From Eubacterium sp. (lineage in GTDB: Bacteria > Bacillota > Clostridia > Lachnospirales > Lachnospiraceae), in NCBI GenBank assembly GCA_017437905.1, contig JAFRWY010000107.1, positions 1 through 56,301 of the forward strand: a stretch of 56,301 nucleotides of DNA, given 5' to 3'. Positions within the stretch are counted from its first letter, which is position 1. Each line of letters starts with the position of its first letter. Below the pieces are notes generated by a model. The model saw nothing but the letters and a program-made list of their open reading frames with translations, searched no databases and was not told where the DNA came from. Of this stretch, positions 7,959 through 16,724 are shown one piece after another. A program made the position numbers and the translations under genes.

Positions 7959-9227
7959 ATGAACGATCAGAGCAAAAGCAATTACAGAAAGTTCATGCTT
8001 TTATGGGCCGGAGAGCTGGTATCCTCCATTGGGGGAGGTCTCACCAGCTTCGGCCTGGGGATCTATATCTTTCAGAAGACCGGAAATGCGTCCGGCATGG
8101 CACTGATGACGCTGCTCGCATTTCTGCCGGGGCTGCTGCTGAAGGTGCCTGCAGGGGTTCTTGCGGACCGGTATGACCGGAGACTTCTTATGATGATCGG
8201 AGACGGGTGCTCGGGTCTTGGGGTTCTCTTTATCCTGCTCTGCATGCTGGGCGGGGAAGCGGAACTCTGGCAGATCTATCTCGGTGTGATCATAAGTTCT
8301 GTATTCTCGGCCCTTCTGGAGCCTGCATTTACCGCAACCATCACGGATCTTCTGACGAAGGAGCAGTTCTCCAGGGCAAACGGACTTGTCTCCATGGCAG
8401 GAAGTGCAAGATATCTCTTCTCACCAATCCTGGCCGGGTTTATCCTGGCGTTCAGTGATATCAAGGTGATCCTGATCATCGATATCTGCACCTTCTTCCT
8501 GACGATCGTTTCTGCGGCAGTCGTAAGAAAGAACATCGCGGTGAATACCATGCCGGAGAGAAAGTCCTTCCTCCGTAGCATGAAGGAAGGCTGGGAGGTG
8601 ATCACAAAGACGAAGGGCCTGTTCCTTCTCATCCTTATTTCCTCGGCAGTGACCATGTTTATGGGTGTTTTTCAGGTCCTGGGTGAGCCCTTCGTCCTGT
8701 CCTTCGCGGATTCCAAGAGTCTTGGGATCATCGAATCCGTAGCTGCCTCCGGTATGCTCTTCACGGGTGTGATCCTGGGGATCAAAGGTATCCGAAGGAA
8801 TTTCGTGAAAATGCTGAGTATCGGACTTTTCTTCTCCGGTATCGGAATGGCCTTCTTCGGGGTCTTCAACAATACCGTGGTGATAGCCCTCTTCGGATTC
8901 CTGTTCTTTGCATCCCTTCCTATCGCAAATAACAGTCTGGACTATCTGGCGAGGACCAACATTCCGGAAGAAGTGCAGGGAAGAGCCTGGGGATTTATCG
9001 GGTTTATCTCACAGCTGGGCTATGTCATCGCCTACGCTCTCTCCGGGATCACGGCGGATGCGGTCGGAGCGGTCACCGGCGGAGGCGTCGGGAAAGGTGC
9101 TGCGCTTACCATCACGGTATCGGGGATCGGCCTGGCACTGATCGCCACCCTGATCTGCAGAGTGAGAAGCATCAACGAACTGGAGAAAACGACACCGGAA
9201 CCGATCCGTGTACCGAAAACGGAATAA
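7959..9227 (+). CDS. MFS transporter, probable drug/metabolite exporter
   Basis: A 422-residue major facilitator with about 12 hydrophobic helices. The cytoplasmic motif A between helices 2 and 3 reads LADRYDRRLLMMIGD. The layout, with a long central loop (residues 185-210) and GRAWGFIGFISQLGY in the second half, fits the MFS_3/EntS-MefA group, which contains macrolide and siderophore exporters. Substrate is unknown. ATG 7959 is preceded by GGGAGGA. A TATAAT at 7918-7923 may be its -10 box, but no good -35 was found. Confidence 0.88.
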   Translation: MNDQSKSNYRKFMLLWAGELVSSIGGGLTSFGLGIYIFQKTGNASGMALMTLLAFLPGLLLKVPAGVLADRYDRRLLMMIGDGCSGLGVLFILLCMLGGEAELWQIYLGVIISSVFSALLEPAFTATITDLLTKEQFSRANGLVSMAGSARYLFSPILAGFILAFSDIKVILIIDICTFFLTIVSAAVVRKNIAVNTMPERKSFLRSMKEGWEVITKTKGLFLLILISSAVTMFMGVFQVLGEPFVLSFADSKSLGIIESVAASGMLFTGVILGIKGIRRNFVKMLSIGLFFSGIGMAFFGVFNNTVVIALFGFLFFASLPIANNSLDYLARTNIPEEVQGRAWGFIGFISQLGYVIAYALSGITADAVGAVTGGGVGKGAALTITVSGIGLALIATLICRVRSINELEKTTPEPIRVPKTE

Positions 9228-9231
9228 TCGA

Positions 9232-9304
9232 TTGGTGGTCCGGTCATAAACGTGCTATAATAGCTACTGTGCCTCATTTCCGAAGAATATGAGGTACGGT
9301 AGCT
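9232..9304 (+). promoter_or_regulatory. Promoter followed by 16-bp palindrome (operator or leader hairpin)
   Basis: TTGGTG (9232-9237), an 18-base spacer and TATAAT (9256-9261) are followed at once by an inverted repeat. Its arms are 9262-9277 and 9289-9304, with two G-T type differences and an 11-base loop. The palindrome starts at the -10 edge and covers the likely transcription start, so it may be a repressor site or a 5' leader hairpin of the gene at 9339. Confidence 0.6.
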
Positions 9305-9338
9305 GACTTTGTATAGACGGAAGAAGGATGGGTTTGAC

Positions 9339-9944
9339 ATGGAAACGCTGAGTGAAAAAAGAAAGAAAAACAGAAGGAAGATCATCCTGATCGTGGTGAT
9401 CGCGGATCTGATCCTGGTGGCAGGCGGCGCACTTTGTTTCTTTCTGTTGATGAAAGGACCGAATACTCCGGAGAAGGTCGCGCAGGATATCATGGATGCA
9501 TCCGTGCGGAAGGACTGGAAGATGATCATAGAAAGTACGCCAAATGAAGTGATGGAGCTTCTGTTCACCACAGATGCGGAAATCCTGCAGAAGAAGGGCA
9601 TCAATTCGGGGGAGGAGCTTCGGACCTGGGCGATGGAGCATGCATCGGAGGTTCCGGATCCCATGAACGGAAAAGGGATCAAGAATTATAAGGTGGGAGA
9701 AGTCAGTGCCATGTCTCCGGAGGAGTATATCAAACTCTTCCTTGACGGGGATACGGAGGATACGTTCGGTAAGTTCCTGAAGGAGAAGGACGAAGTCGCC
9801 GTAGTTAAGATCAGTTATATCATGGTGGACGGAGAACAGGAAGTGGATCGTACGGATTCGGTTTTAGAGTACAGAGACGGAAGAGGCTGGTACCCGCTGA
9901 CCGGAGTTCAGGTGATCTACAGTATGCTCCAAACCATCGGATAA
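9339..9944 (+). CDS. Membrane-anchored protein of unknown function
   Basis: A 201-residue protein with a basic N-terminus (SEKRKKNRRK), one hydrophobic anchor at about residues 18-41, and an extracytoplasmic domain. The domain opens with GPNTPEKVAQDIMDASVRKDWKMIIES. That opening resembles small DUF4878/NTF2-like modules, in which a helix pair precedes a curved sheet, but the match is by eye only. ATG 9339 was chosen because GAAGAAGGA precedes it. An upstream TTG was rejected. It has a promoter with a large palindrome and its own terminator. Confidence 0.75.
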   Translation: METLSEKRKKNRRKIILIVVIADLILVAGGALCFFLLMKGPNTPEKVAQDIMDASVRKDWKMIIESTPNEVMELLFTTDAEILQKKGINSGEELRTWAMEHASEVPDPMNGKGIKNYKVGEVSAMSPEEYIKLFLDGDTEDTFGKFLKEKDEVAVVKISYIMVDGEQEVDRTDSVLEYRDGRGWYPLTGVQVIYSMLQTIG

Positions 9945-9962
9945 CAGGCGTGGAAAAGAAAG

Positions 9963-10025
9963 ATCTCTCCGGAAGAAACCGCGAAAGAATGGGCGTGGTT
10001 TCTTGCATTCCGGGGAGATATTTTG
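9963..10025 (+). terminator. Long-hairpin terminator
   Basis: A 12-bp outer stem (ATCTCTCCGGAA / TTCCGGGGAGAT, one wobble) with an inner AGAAACC/GGTTTCT stem is followed by ATTTTG. It lies 18 bases after the preceding stop. Confidence 0.75.
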
Positions 10026-10081
10026 AAGACGAAAGAGGAGCATGCGAAACCAGGAACAGAAGATAAGGGGACGGATGGAAT

Positions 10082-11125
10082 ATGAACCGGCGTGTGTATT
10101 ACATAGACAATCTGCGGTGGATCACGGTATCCCTGCTGATCGTCTATCATGCGGGAATTGCATATAACACCTGGGGCGAAGCGAATTACATCTTCTTCGA
10201 ACCGGTCCGGCCCATCGCCGGGATCGTGTCCTGGATCAGCCCCTGGTTTATGCCACTCATGTTCCTGCTGGCAGGGGTTTCCGCGAGGTTTTCCCTGCAG
10301 AAGAGAAGCATGGGGGAGTTCCTCCGTGAACGGTTCCTCAGGCTGGGGATCCCGCTGTTACCCGGGATGCTTCTGATCAATCCGATCCTCAGCTATGTGG
10401 CGGACGTGACCCATAACGGATATGAGGGGAACTTCTTTACACACTACGGAGTCTTCTTCAGCAATTTCACGGATCTGACCGGCTATGACGGAGGCTTTAC
10501 GCTGGGGCATCTCTGGTTTATCGCCGTGCTGATCCTCATTTCCCTGCTGGCCTGTCCCGTGATCAGGGGGCTGGAAGCCCTGCGGGAAAGCTCCGGTGAA
10601 AATGCGATCCGGATCGTGGGGATCCTGCTGGCGGTCCTGGCGGTTGCCACATTCGATATCCGGTTCTTCGGAAAACAGGTGATCCTGTATTTCTGTGTAT
10701 ATCTTCTTGGATATTTCTTCTTCAGTGACCGGAACTATACCGCAAAGCTGTCGAAAGGAAAATGGATCTTTGTTATTCTTTTCCTGATTACGGCCACACT
10801 GAATGTGATATTATTTATCTATGCAGGCGACTACGAAACGCTGAATACGATCTGTAACTATGCAGCATTTGTGTTCGGGATTCCCGCACTGGTCTGTCTC
10901 GGACATGACCATCTGGACAGGGCAGATGCTTTTACAAAACTGAATTCAAAGATTTCATATATGTTCTACATTCTCCATTTTCCGGTGGTGGTACTTTGCC
11001 AGTATTTCCTCAGTCTGACCGGCATGAGCAGTATACTGAACTACCTGATGACATTGGTGATCACCTATCCGCTGGTATATGGACTCTGTTATCTGATCGG
11101 GAGGATGAAACCGGTGCGGAAGTAA
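10082..11125 (+). CDS. Acyltransferase 3 family membrane protein
   Basis: A 347-residue protein with about ten membrane helices. The N-terminus RRVYYIDNLRWITVSLLIVYHAG is the hallmark of acyltransferase-3 proteins, with the catalytic-type His at residue 23. A loop with RERFLRLGIPLL follows helix 2. These proteins acylate sugars or glycans at the membrane (for example OpgC-like or O-acetylating enzymes). The acceptor is unknown. AAGGGGA precedes the ATG. A dispersed hairpin repeat follows the gene. Confidence 0.9.
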   Translation: MNRRVYYIDNLRWITVSLLIVYHAGIAYNTWGEANYIFFEPVRPIAGIVSWISPWFMPLMFLLAGVSARFSLQKRSMGEFLRERFLRLGIPLLPGMLLINPILSYVADVTHNGYEGNFFTHYGVFFSNFTDLTGYDGGFTLGHLWFIAVLILISLLACPVIRGLEALRESSGENAIRIVGILLAVLAVATFDIRFFGKQVILYFCVYLLGYFFFSDRNYTAKLSKGKWIFVILFLITATLNVILFIYAGDYETLNTICNYAAFVFGIPALVCLGHDHLDRADAFTKLNSKISYMFYILHFPVVVLCQYFLSLTGMSSILNYLMTLVITYPLVYGLCYLIGRMKPVRK

Positions 11126-11155
11126 CTCCGGCGCAGCAGGTGTCATCCCGTAATA

Positions 11156-11182
11156 TGTCATTCTGAGCGAAGCGAAGAATCT
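11156..11182 (+). repeat. Dispersed hairpin repeat, copy 1
   Basis: The core is TGTCATTCTGAG then CGAAGCGAAGAATCT. The arms ATTCT (11160-11164) and AGAAT (11176-11180) can pair. It lies 24 bases before the GNAT start at 11207. Confidence 0.85.
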
Positions 11183-11206
11183 TTATGATAGAAGGCGGTA
11201 AAAAAC

Positions 11207-11686
11207 ATGAAAGAAGTAATTTATGACACAGCCGGAAAGGACGACATCGACGAGCTGATCCGCCTCAGGATCGCCTATATGATCGACGATTTCGGCTCCA
11301 TCACCGATTACCAGCGGGAGTGTATGGAGAAGCAGCTTCCGGATTATTTCCGGCGGAAGCTGGGCACGGAACTGGTGGCCTTTGTGGCCAGGGCGGAGGG
11401 CCGGCTGGTGGCGGCAGCCTATCTTTTCATCATGGAAAAGCCTGCCAGCGCGATCCTTACCAACGGCCTGGACGGGGAGGTGCTCTCGGTCTATACGGAG
11501 CCGGCTTACCGGGGGCAGGGGATCTGCACGCAGCTGATGAAGAATCTGGTGGAATACGGAAGAGAGCATGAACTCAGCCGCATCGACCTGATGGCGACGG
11601 ATGAGGGCTACCCGGTCTACAAAAAGGTGGGCTTTGAGGATAAGGTACAGAAATGGAAGGATATGCGGTTGAAGTTTGACAGATAG
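11207..11686 (+). CDS. GNAT family N-acetyltransferase
   Basis: A 159-residue GNAT. Motif A is VLSVYTEPAYRGQGICTQLMKNLVEYG (about residues 90-116), carrying the RGQGI acetyl-CoA loop. The end DEGYPVYKKVGFED is the usual C-terminal strand. The N-terminal part (DDIDELIRLRIAYM) resembles the subgroup often annotated as acetyltransferases of unknown substrate in Clostridia. The start follows AAGGCGG. The next gene, a sugar O-acetyltransferase, begins 12 bases after the stop, so the two are probably one transcript. Confidence 0.9.
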   Translation: MKEVIYDTAGKDDIDELIRLRIAYMIDDFGSITDYQRECMEKQLPDYFRRKLGTELVAFVARAEGRLVAAAYLFIMEKPASAILTNGLDGEVLSVYTEPAYRGQGICTQLMKNLVEYGREHELSRIDLMATDEGYPVYKKVGFEDKVQKWKDMRLKFDR

Positions 11687-11698
11687 ACAGGAGGAACC

Positions 11699-12334
11699 AT
11701 GATTTCAGAACATGAATGGAACCGTATGATCGACGGGAAGATCTACGCACCCTGGAAGGTGGGGGGAGATTCCTGGGCAAAGGTACACGTAGCCCAGAAG
11801 AAGTTTAACGAATCTGAGTTCTGGCATGATAAGTCGGCGCTGCAGGAATTGAAGAAATGCTTCGGCAAGGCGCCGGATGATATGGTGCTGACTCCGCCGG
11901 TCTATTTCGACCACGGGAACCGGACATATTTCGGGGAGCATTTCTATGCCAACACGGGGCTGACGATCCTCGATGAGAACTATGTGCGGTTCGGGGACAA
12001 CGTATATCTGGCACCCCATGTCAGCATTTACACTGCGGGACACCCCATCGCAGCGGAGGTTCGCAACACGGACCTGGAATATGCGAAACCGGTAACCATC
12101 GGCTCGGATGTATGGATCGGAGGAAATGTAGTCATCAATCCGGGGGTGACCATCGGAGATGATGTGGTGATCGGCTCCGGTTCGGTGGTGACGAAGGATA
12201 TTCCCAGTCACGTGATCGCAGCGGGAAATCCCTGCCGGGTGATCCGTCCGATCACGGAGGAGGACCGGACATACTGGAAGCAGCAGGAGCAGGAGTATAT
12301 GGAGGCGAGCGGGGAAGCGGACCGGGAGCAGTAA
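11699..12334 (+). CDS. Sugar O-acetyltransferase (maltose/galactoside acetyltransferase type)
   Basis: A 211-residue left-handed beta-helix acetyltransferase. The N-terminal Mac domain is at residues 3-55. The hexapeptide repeats run through VTIGSDVWIGGNVVINPGVTIGD, and the C-terminal AGNPCRVIRPI is diagnostic of LacA/Maa/NodL enzymes. The catalytic His lies in TAGHPI. It transfers acetyl from acetyl-CoA to sugars, in the cytoplasm as a trimer. The start follows AGGAGG. The C-terminus carries an acidic, glutamine-rich extension. Confidence 0.93.
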   Translation: MISEHEWNRMIDGKIYAPWKVGGDSWAKVHVAQKKFNESEFWHDKSALQELKKCFGKAPDDMVLTPPVYFDHGNRTYFGEHFYANTGLTILDENYVRFGDNVYLAPHVSIYTAGHPIAAEVRNTDLEYAKPVTIGSDVWIGGNVVINPGVTIGDDVVIGSGSVVTKDIPSHVIAAGNPCRVIRPITEEDRTYWKQQEQEYMEASGEADREQ

Positions 12335-12352
12335 CATCATGCGGATCCCGAC

Positions 12353-12377
12353 TGTCGTCCTGAGCATGCGAAGGATC
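12353..12377 (+). repeat. Dispersed hairpin repeat, copy 2
   Basis: TGTCGTCCTGAG then CATGCGAAGGATC. Arms GTCCT (12357-12361) and AGGAT (12372-12376) pair with one wobble. It lies directly upstream of two reverse-oriented copies. Confidence 0.75.
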
Positions 12378-12391
12378 CTATAAACGGATGG

Positions 12392-12501
12392 AAAGGATGC
12401 TTCGGCTGCACCTCAGAATGACAAGCGGAGTGAAGGAACTGATGATTGGACGAAAAGGATGCTTCGGCTGCACCTCAGAATGACAAGCGAAGTGAAGGAA
12501 C
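12392..12501 (-). repeat. Two reverse-oriented 48-bp copies of the dispersed repeat
   Basis: Two 48-bp copies (12392-12439 and 12454-12501) differ at one base. Read on the minus strand they begin TGTCATTCTGAGG and then GTGCAGCCGAAG, the same family as the other copies, although the outer arms no longer pair. The second copy ends 16 bases before the hydrolase start at 12518. Two near-identical neighbours indicate a local duplication. Confidence 0.85.
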
Positions 12502-12517
12502 ATATGGGGAGGAAACC

Positions 12518-13642
12518 ATGGCGAAAGAAGAGAAAAAGAAATGTCCGAAGAAATACATTTTCGGAGAATATGCGGTAGGAACAGAATGCTTCTCCATCGT
12601 GGATGAAGGAAGGGCAGAGATTCTCGGGGACGCGGAGGGAGACCGGAAGATCGCGGTCCGGATGTATTATCCGGTTGAGAAGGGTGCGGTGGAAGGGAAG
12701 GAACGTGCACCTATTTTCTCCGAACAGAAGGCAGCGGCGATCAAAAAAGAGTATCGTATGAAAGAGATTCCGGAGGATATGGCCTACGCCGATTATTACG
12801 AGGGCGTACCCTTCCCGGAGGGTGAGAAGTTTCCCCTCATCATGTTCAGCATGGGCTACTATTCCTACGTGGAATCCAACACCTGGCTGCTGTGTGCCCT
12901 TGCCAGTTACGGCTATATCGTGGCCTCTGTGGGACACGCATATGAAGCGGTGGAAAATGATTACGAGGACGGCAGCTTCGATCTCTATGACAGGAAGATC
13001 AATAAAATGCAGTTCAACGGCAAATTCCGTGCGATCCTTGCTGAGAAAGGAATCATGGGAAAGAACCGGAGCCATGAGGAATCCCTGGAAATGCTGGAAG
13101 CCTTCCAGGATAAATACGTTCCCTATATCAAGGGAAGGGTTCCCGAGTGGGAGAAGGATATCCTGAAGGCACTGGAGGCGGTGAAGGAAAGATACGGAGA
13201 GCATATCGATGCAGCCTCAGGGATCGGTGCCTCCGGACATTCCCTGGGCGGATGTCTGGCGTACTACCTCTGCAGATACAATGATGAATTTGCGTGCGGG
13301 ATCAACATGGACGGCGGTCTCTTCGGAGACTACCCGGAGAAGACCATGGAGAAACCCTTCTGTCAGATCAGTTGTTATGAAAATATCAATCTGACCACCA
13401 GAGCGTTTCTGAATACAAATGCGGATACCTATCAGGTGGTCTTCCGGAACATGAAGCATATGGGCTTTACGGATGCGAAGTTCTACATCGCACCGGTCTT
13501 ATCGGGAAAACTGGATTCGGACGAGGTGTTAAGGCACCTGATCTACATTCATGTCCGATTCTTTGACAAGTACCTGAAGGGGCTGGACCTGCCCTTCAAC
13601 GGGATGAAGTCCGACCATATCAAGTACAGGAAGATTCATTAG
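12518..13642 (+). CDS. Alpha/beta hydrolase, PAF-acetylhydrolase/dienelactone hydrolase-like
   Basis: A 374-residue protein. The nucleophile elbow is GASGHSLGGC (Ser242), with a likely acid at Asp266 in INMDGG and a His in NMKHMGFTD. A cap insertion of about 70 residues (about 150-220) precedes the elbow. The arrangement of FPLIMFSMGYYSY followed later by GHSLGG matches bacterial relatives of PAF acetylhydrolase isoform II. It probably hydrolyses small esters. Substrate is unknown and there is no signal peptide. ATG 12518 follows GGGGAGGAAA. Longer upstream in-frame starts run into the dispersed repeats and were rejected. Confidence 0.85.
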   Translation: MAKEEKKKCPKKYIFGEYAVGTECFSIVDEGRAEILGDAEGDRKIAVRMYYPVEKGAVEGKERAPIFSEQKAAAIKKEYRMKEIPEDMAYADYYEGVPFPEGEKFPLIMFSMGYYSYVESNTWLLCALASYGYIVASVGHAYEAVENDYEDGSFDLYDRKINKMQFNGKFRAILAEKGIMGKNRSHEESLEMLEAFQDKYVPYIKGRVPEWEKDILKALEAVKERYGEHIDAASGIGASGHSLGGCLAYYLCRYNDEFACGINMDGGLFGDYPEKTMEKPFCQISCYENINLTTRAFLNTNADTYQVVFRNMKHMGFTDAKFYIAPVLSGKLDSDEVLRHLIYIHVRFFDKYLKGLDLPFNGMKSDHIKYRKIH

Positions 13643-13696
13643 ATATGAATCATATCCGGGATACGAAATACACAGGAGGACAGGAGTAAAGTCAGC

Positions 13697-14155
13697 ATGA
13701 AAGAAGAGTTCATAGTATTGGGAGAAGAGGACCTGCCGGTGATGGCAGAACTTTACAAGGCTGCCTTCGGAGGTGAACCCTGGCACGATGACTGGAGTGA
13801 CCGGGAACAGTTGATGGAGTATATAAGAGAGATCTCCGGTTCCTATCATGCGCTGCACTTCGGCCTCCGGATCGACGGGAAACTGGTGGCGGTGTCCATC
13901 GGTATGATCCGTCACTGGTGGGAAGGAACCAACTACAATATAGAGGAACTCTTTGTGGATCCGGAGTATCAGGGACAGGGCCTGGGAAGCCGCTTTATGC
14001 AGATGATCGTGGATGAGATCAAAGGACGCGGACTGGCCGGCATCTTCCTTCAGACGGACAACGACAAGCCCTCCTACCGGTTCTATCACAAGAACGGATT
14101 CAATGATCTGGATGCCCATGTGAGTCTGTACAAAAATATCAAAGAAAAAGAATAA
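13697..14155 (+). CDS. GNAT family N-acetyltransferase
   Basis: A 152-residue GNAT with motif A VDPEYQGQGLGSRFMQMIVDEI (about residues 93-114) and the C-terminal SYRFYHKNGFNDLD. The N-terminus DLPVMAELYKAAFGGEPWHDDW resembles the aminoglycoside 6'-N-acetyltransferase-like GNAT group, including the acidic patch, but resistance activity is only a possibility. It follows the hydrolase by 54 bases. The gene ends at a very strong bidirectional terminator. Confidence 0.9.
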   Translation: MKEEFIVLGEEDLPVMAELYKAAFGGEPWHDDWSDREQLMEYIREISGSYHALHFGLRIDGKLVAVSIGMIRHWWEGTNYNIEELFVDPEYQGQGLGSRFMQMIVDEIKGRGLAGIFLQTDNDKPSYRFYHKNGFNDLDAHVSLYKNIKEKE

Positions 14156-14183
14156 AACCAAAGAATCACAGGTACAGAAGAAG

Positions 14184-14241
14184 AACGGGGAAGGTTCCGG
14201 ATGGATACATGACAGCGTGTCCATCCGGAACCTTCCCCGTT
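14184..14241. terminator. Bidirectional terminator between convergent genes
   Basis: A perfect 22-bp stem (AACGGGGAAGGTTCC... and its complement) with a 14-base loop lies between the plus-strand GNAT gene and the minus-strand beta-glucuronidase. T-rich sequence follows on the plus side and the complementary A-rich sequence precedes it, so it can serve both strands. Confidence 0.88.
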
Positions 14242-14268
14242 TCTTACTATGTTGCGCTATGCCTGAAT

Positions 14269-16011
14269 TTATTCCTCTGCCAGCTCCTGATAGAATTTCT
14301 GCAGTACATAGAACGCAGGCTTGATATACTTTTTATCCGCTGAAAGAAGACCTTTGGTATTGTAATACTTCTGCAGTACGGAGGTACGCCTGGGACAGCG
14401 GAAATCATACAGGATCCAGGGAGTCATACCTTTGATGTAAGGGATCTTCCGGATCTGTTCCGTCTGCTTCCTGTATACGTAGGCCTGGCAGTCCTCGGTT
14501 CCTTTATCCGTTACGGTACCCCGTAAATGCGGCTGGGCATCTGCGCCGAATTCCGTTACGATCACGGGCTTTGCAGGATGGCTGTTTTCAAAGAAATCCG
14601 GAAGCTTGTTCCAGTCAGCGGTGTACCAGCCGATATATTCATTGACACCGATAATATCAAGGGATGCTTCCAGCCGGTCCTCGATCCGGTTCTTTTCGAA
14701 ATTCACAAGGCAGGCTGCGGAAACCGGACGGGTAGCATCCAGGCCATGGGCGCAGTTCACCAGACGGCTCATAAACCGGAAACGTTCATCCGTATCGGGA
14801 TTCTCATTTCCTACGGACCAGATGATGACACTTGCCCGGTTGTAATCCCTTCTGATCAGCTCGGTCAGCTGATTCTCCGCATCGATATAGCTTTCCTCCA
14901 GGTCAAAACGGATATCCCAGTAAACGGGAACCTCTTCCCAGAGAAGAAGCCCCAGCTCGTCGGCCAGCTGCGCCATCCGCTCACTGTGGGGATAGTGGGC
15001 GATCCGCATGAAGTTGCAGTTCAGCTGTTTTGCGATGCGGATATTTTCCATCCGTTCATCATCCGTAAGCAGCTTCCCTCCGCGAATGCTTTCCTCGTGG
15101 GCGCTGACACCCCGGAGGAAGAGCGGTTTTCCGTTCAGAAGGATATCCATGCCGCTGACCCGGATCTCGCGGAAACCGACCCTGTCCCGGATGCAGTCCC
15201 CGCCACAGGTCAGGGTCACATCATAAAGCTTCGGATCCTCCGGGGACCAGAGCACCGGAGAAGCATCGAAGAGAAGTTCTCCCTGCCCATGATCTACTGC
15301 GATGTCCAGGGCGATATCCAGCTCCGGTATCTCCAGCCGTGCCGGGCCGGTATAGTCCTCCGACATGGTGACGGACGTACGGATCTTCTGAAAGCCGCTG
15401 TCAGGTTCCAGGGCGATCCTGAAATCTTTGATATGATCCTTCGGTACACGGAAGATGTCGATATCCCGGTAAACGCCGCCATAGTTGTACCAGTCCGTAT
15501 TCATGGCCGGAACCTGTGTGGTACGCCGGGTATTATCCACCTGAAGGATGATCCGGTTCTCCTTCCGGAGGTAGTCGGTGATATCCAGATAACAGGATGT
15601 GGAACCACCCAGATGCATTCCGACAAACTGTTTGTTCAGGAAGACACGGCAGAGGTAATTGGCCGCTCCGATCTTCAGGATCACCCGTTCCTCCGGATCC
15701 TCACTCACATAGGAGAACTTCCGCGTAAAGATCATGCTGCCTTCATACAGCAGATACATCCGGTCCTTCAGATTCCAGCAGCAGGGAAGCTCCATCAGCT
15801 CCCATTCGTCAAAAGAGTAATCCAGAGGAAGGGTATTTCCTTCCTCGTCATACCGGAGTTCTTCAAACCAGCGCTGGCGGATACAGGTATCATACGGATC
15901 AACGGCATAATGCCATTTGCCGTTCAGGGATTCCTTCTTACGGAAACGGTCATGGATCATGGCCTTCGCACCGGTGATCTTATCATGCATATCGGATCTT
16001 ACAGGTTCCAT
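14269..16011 (-). CDS. uidA: Beta-glucuronidase (GH2)
   Basis: A 580-residue glycoside hydrolase family 2 enzyme with a sugar-binding jelly-roll (about 30-190), immunoglobulin-like domain (190-285) and TIM barrel (285-575). The acid/base is Glu403 in VGNENP and the nucleophile Glu487 in VTEFGAD. The C-terminal NTKG (N551, K553) matches the Asn-x-Lys motif that recognises the glucuronate carboxylate, which separates beta-glucuronidases from beta-galactosidases. There is no signal peptide, so it acts in the cytoplasm on imported glucuronides. AAGGAAG precedes the start. No transporter or glucuronate-pathway gene is adjacent. Length is slightly under the E. coli enzyme (603). Confidence 0.88.
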   Translation of the reverse strand: MEPVRSDMHDKITGAKAMIHDRFRKKESLNGKWHYAVDPYDTCIRQRWFEELRYDEEGNTLPLDYSFDEWELMELPCCWNLKDRMYLLYEGSMIFTRKFSYVSEDPEERVILKIGAANYLCRVFLNKQFVGMHLGGSTSCYLDITDYLRKENRIILQVDNTRRTTQVPAMNTDWYNYGGVYRDIDIFRVPKDHIKDFRIALEPDSGFQKIRTSVTMSEDYTGPARLEIPELDIALDIAVDHGQGELLFDASPVLWSPEDPKLYDVTLTCGGDCIRDRVGFREIRVSGMDILLNGKPLFLRGVSAHEESIRGGKLLTDDERMENIRIAKQLNCNFMRIAHYPHSERMAQLADELGLLLWEEVPVYWDIRFDLEESYIDAENQLTELIRRDYNRASVIIWSVGNENPDTDERFRFMSRLVNCAHGLDATRPVSAACLVNFEKNRIEDRLEASLDIIGVNEYIGWYTADWNKLPDFFENSHPAKPVIVTEFGADAQPHLRGTVTDKGTEDCQAYVYRKQTEQIRKIPYIKGMTPWILYDFRCPRRTSVLQKYYNTKGLLSADKKYIKPAFYVLQKFYQELAEE

Positions 16012-16052
16012 ACAGAAACTTCCTTTCTGATCATTTTCGGAGTATTATGGTG

Positions 16053-16096
16053 AATGATACTGACATCATTATAGCATTCGGATGCCGGTATATAAA
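16053..16096 (-). promoter_or_regulatory. Promoter and candidate operator of beta-glucuronidase
   Basis: On the minus strand, TTTATA (16091-16096), a 17-base spacer and TATAAT (16068-16073) precede the gene. The palindrome AATGAT-ACTGAC-ATCATT (16053-16070) overlaps the -10 box and the start of transcription, as expected for a repressor site. No matching regulator gene is adjacent. Confidence 0.6.
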
Positions 16097-16151
16097 ACAA
16101 CAGAAATGCGGAGATTTGACTGTTTTTTGTCCGCATTGAAAGGAGAGCAGC

Positions 16152-16631
16152 ATGTTGGAACTGAGACCTTATGAAAGAGAAGATGCGGCAACGATCCTGT
16201 CCTGGTCGAAGGGAGAAGAGGCTTTCTACAAATGGACCGCCGGTGTGCTGGGAGACTATCCGCTGCCGCCGGAGCAGTTTGAACAGATGAACAGCCTGAA
16301 GCCCTTTACCATGGTGGATGAGGGGGAGATCGTGGGCTTTTTTACCCTGAGAAAACCGGCGGACACCGAGGGTGTGCTGCGGTTTGGATTTGTTGTGGTG
16401 GATCCGGAAAAGAGAGGGAAGGGCTATGGAAAGAGGATGCTCCTTCTGGGGATCGATGCGGCAAAGAAACTGGGAGCAAAAAAGGTCTCCCTGGGGGTTT
16501 TTGAGAATAACCAGCCGGCCTATTACTGTTATAAGGCAGCGGGATTTCAGGATGTTTTGCAGGAGACTCCTGAGCTCTATCATGTGCTGGGACAGGAGTG
16601 GAGCTGCCTGGAACTGGAAAGAGATATTTGA
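16152..16631 (+). CDS. GNAT family N-acetyltransferase (RimI-like)
   Basis: A 159-residue GNAT of the RimJ/RimI type. The N-terminus MLELRPYEREDAATILSW is typical, motif A reads VVDPEKRGKGYGKRMLLLGIDAA, and the C-terminal half contains GVFENNQPAYYCYKAAGF. The family acetylates protein N-termini or small amines, and the target is unknown. GAAAGGAG precedes the ATG. It is divergent from the beta-glucuronidase and its 3' end faces the fumarate reductase operon. Confidence 0.9.
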   Translation: MLELRPYEREDAATILSWSKGEEAFYKWTAGVLGDYPLPPEQFEQMNSLKPFTMVDEGEIVGFFTLRKPADTEGVLRFGFVVVDPEKRGKGYGKRMLLLGIDAAKKLGAKKVSLGVFENNQPAYYCYKAAGFQDVLQETPELYHVLGQEWSCLELERDI

Positions 16632-16660
16632 GGATCATCCGGTCGGAGGATCCGGTAACG

Positions 16661-16720
16661 AAAAAAAGGATCCGGTATCCATAATGTCGGACAGGGACAA
16701 AATACGGGACCGGATCCTTT
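16661..16720 (-). terminator. Terminator of the fumarate reductase operon
   Basis: A 12-bp inverted repeat (AAAGGATCCGGT at 16665-16676, complement at 16709-16720) lies just past the end of the Fe-S subunit gene. On the minus strand the stem runs into a T-run (A7 on the plus strand at 16661-16667). The loop is long, 32 bases. Confidence 0.7.
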
Positions 16721-16724
16721 ATGA

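Noticed and set aside
12446-12517. Upstream start for the PAF-acetylhydrolase-like gene
   Set aside because: It would translate the reverse-oriented repeat. ATG 12518 has a strong ribosome site.
14527-16053. A 508-codon open frame on the plus strand
   Set aside because: It is antisense to the beta-glucuronidase, has no ribosome site or family pattern, and reflects codon bias of the real gene.
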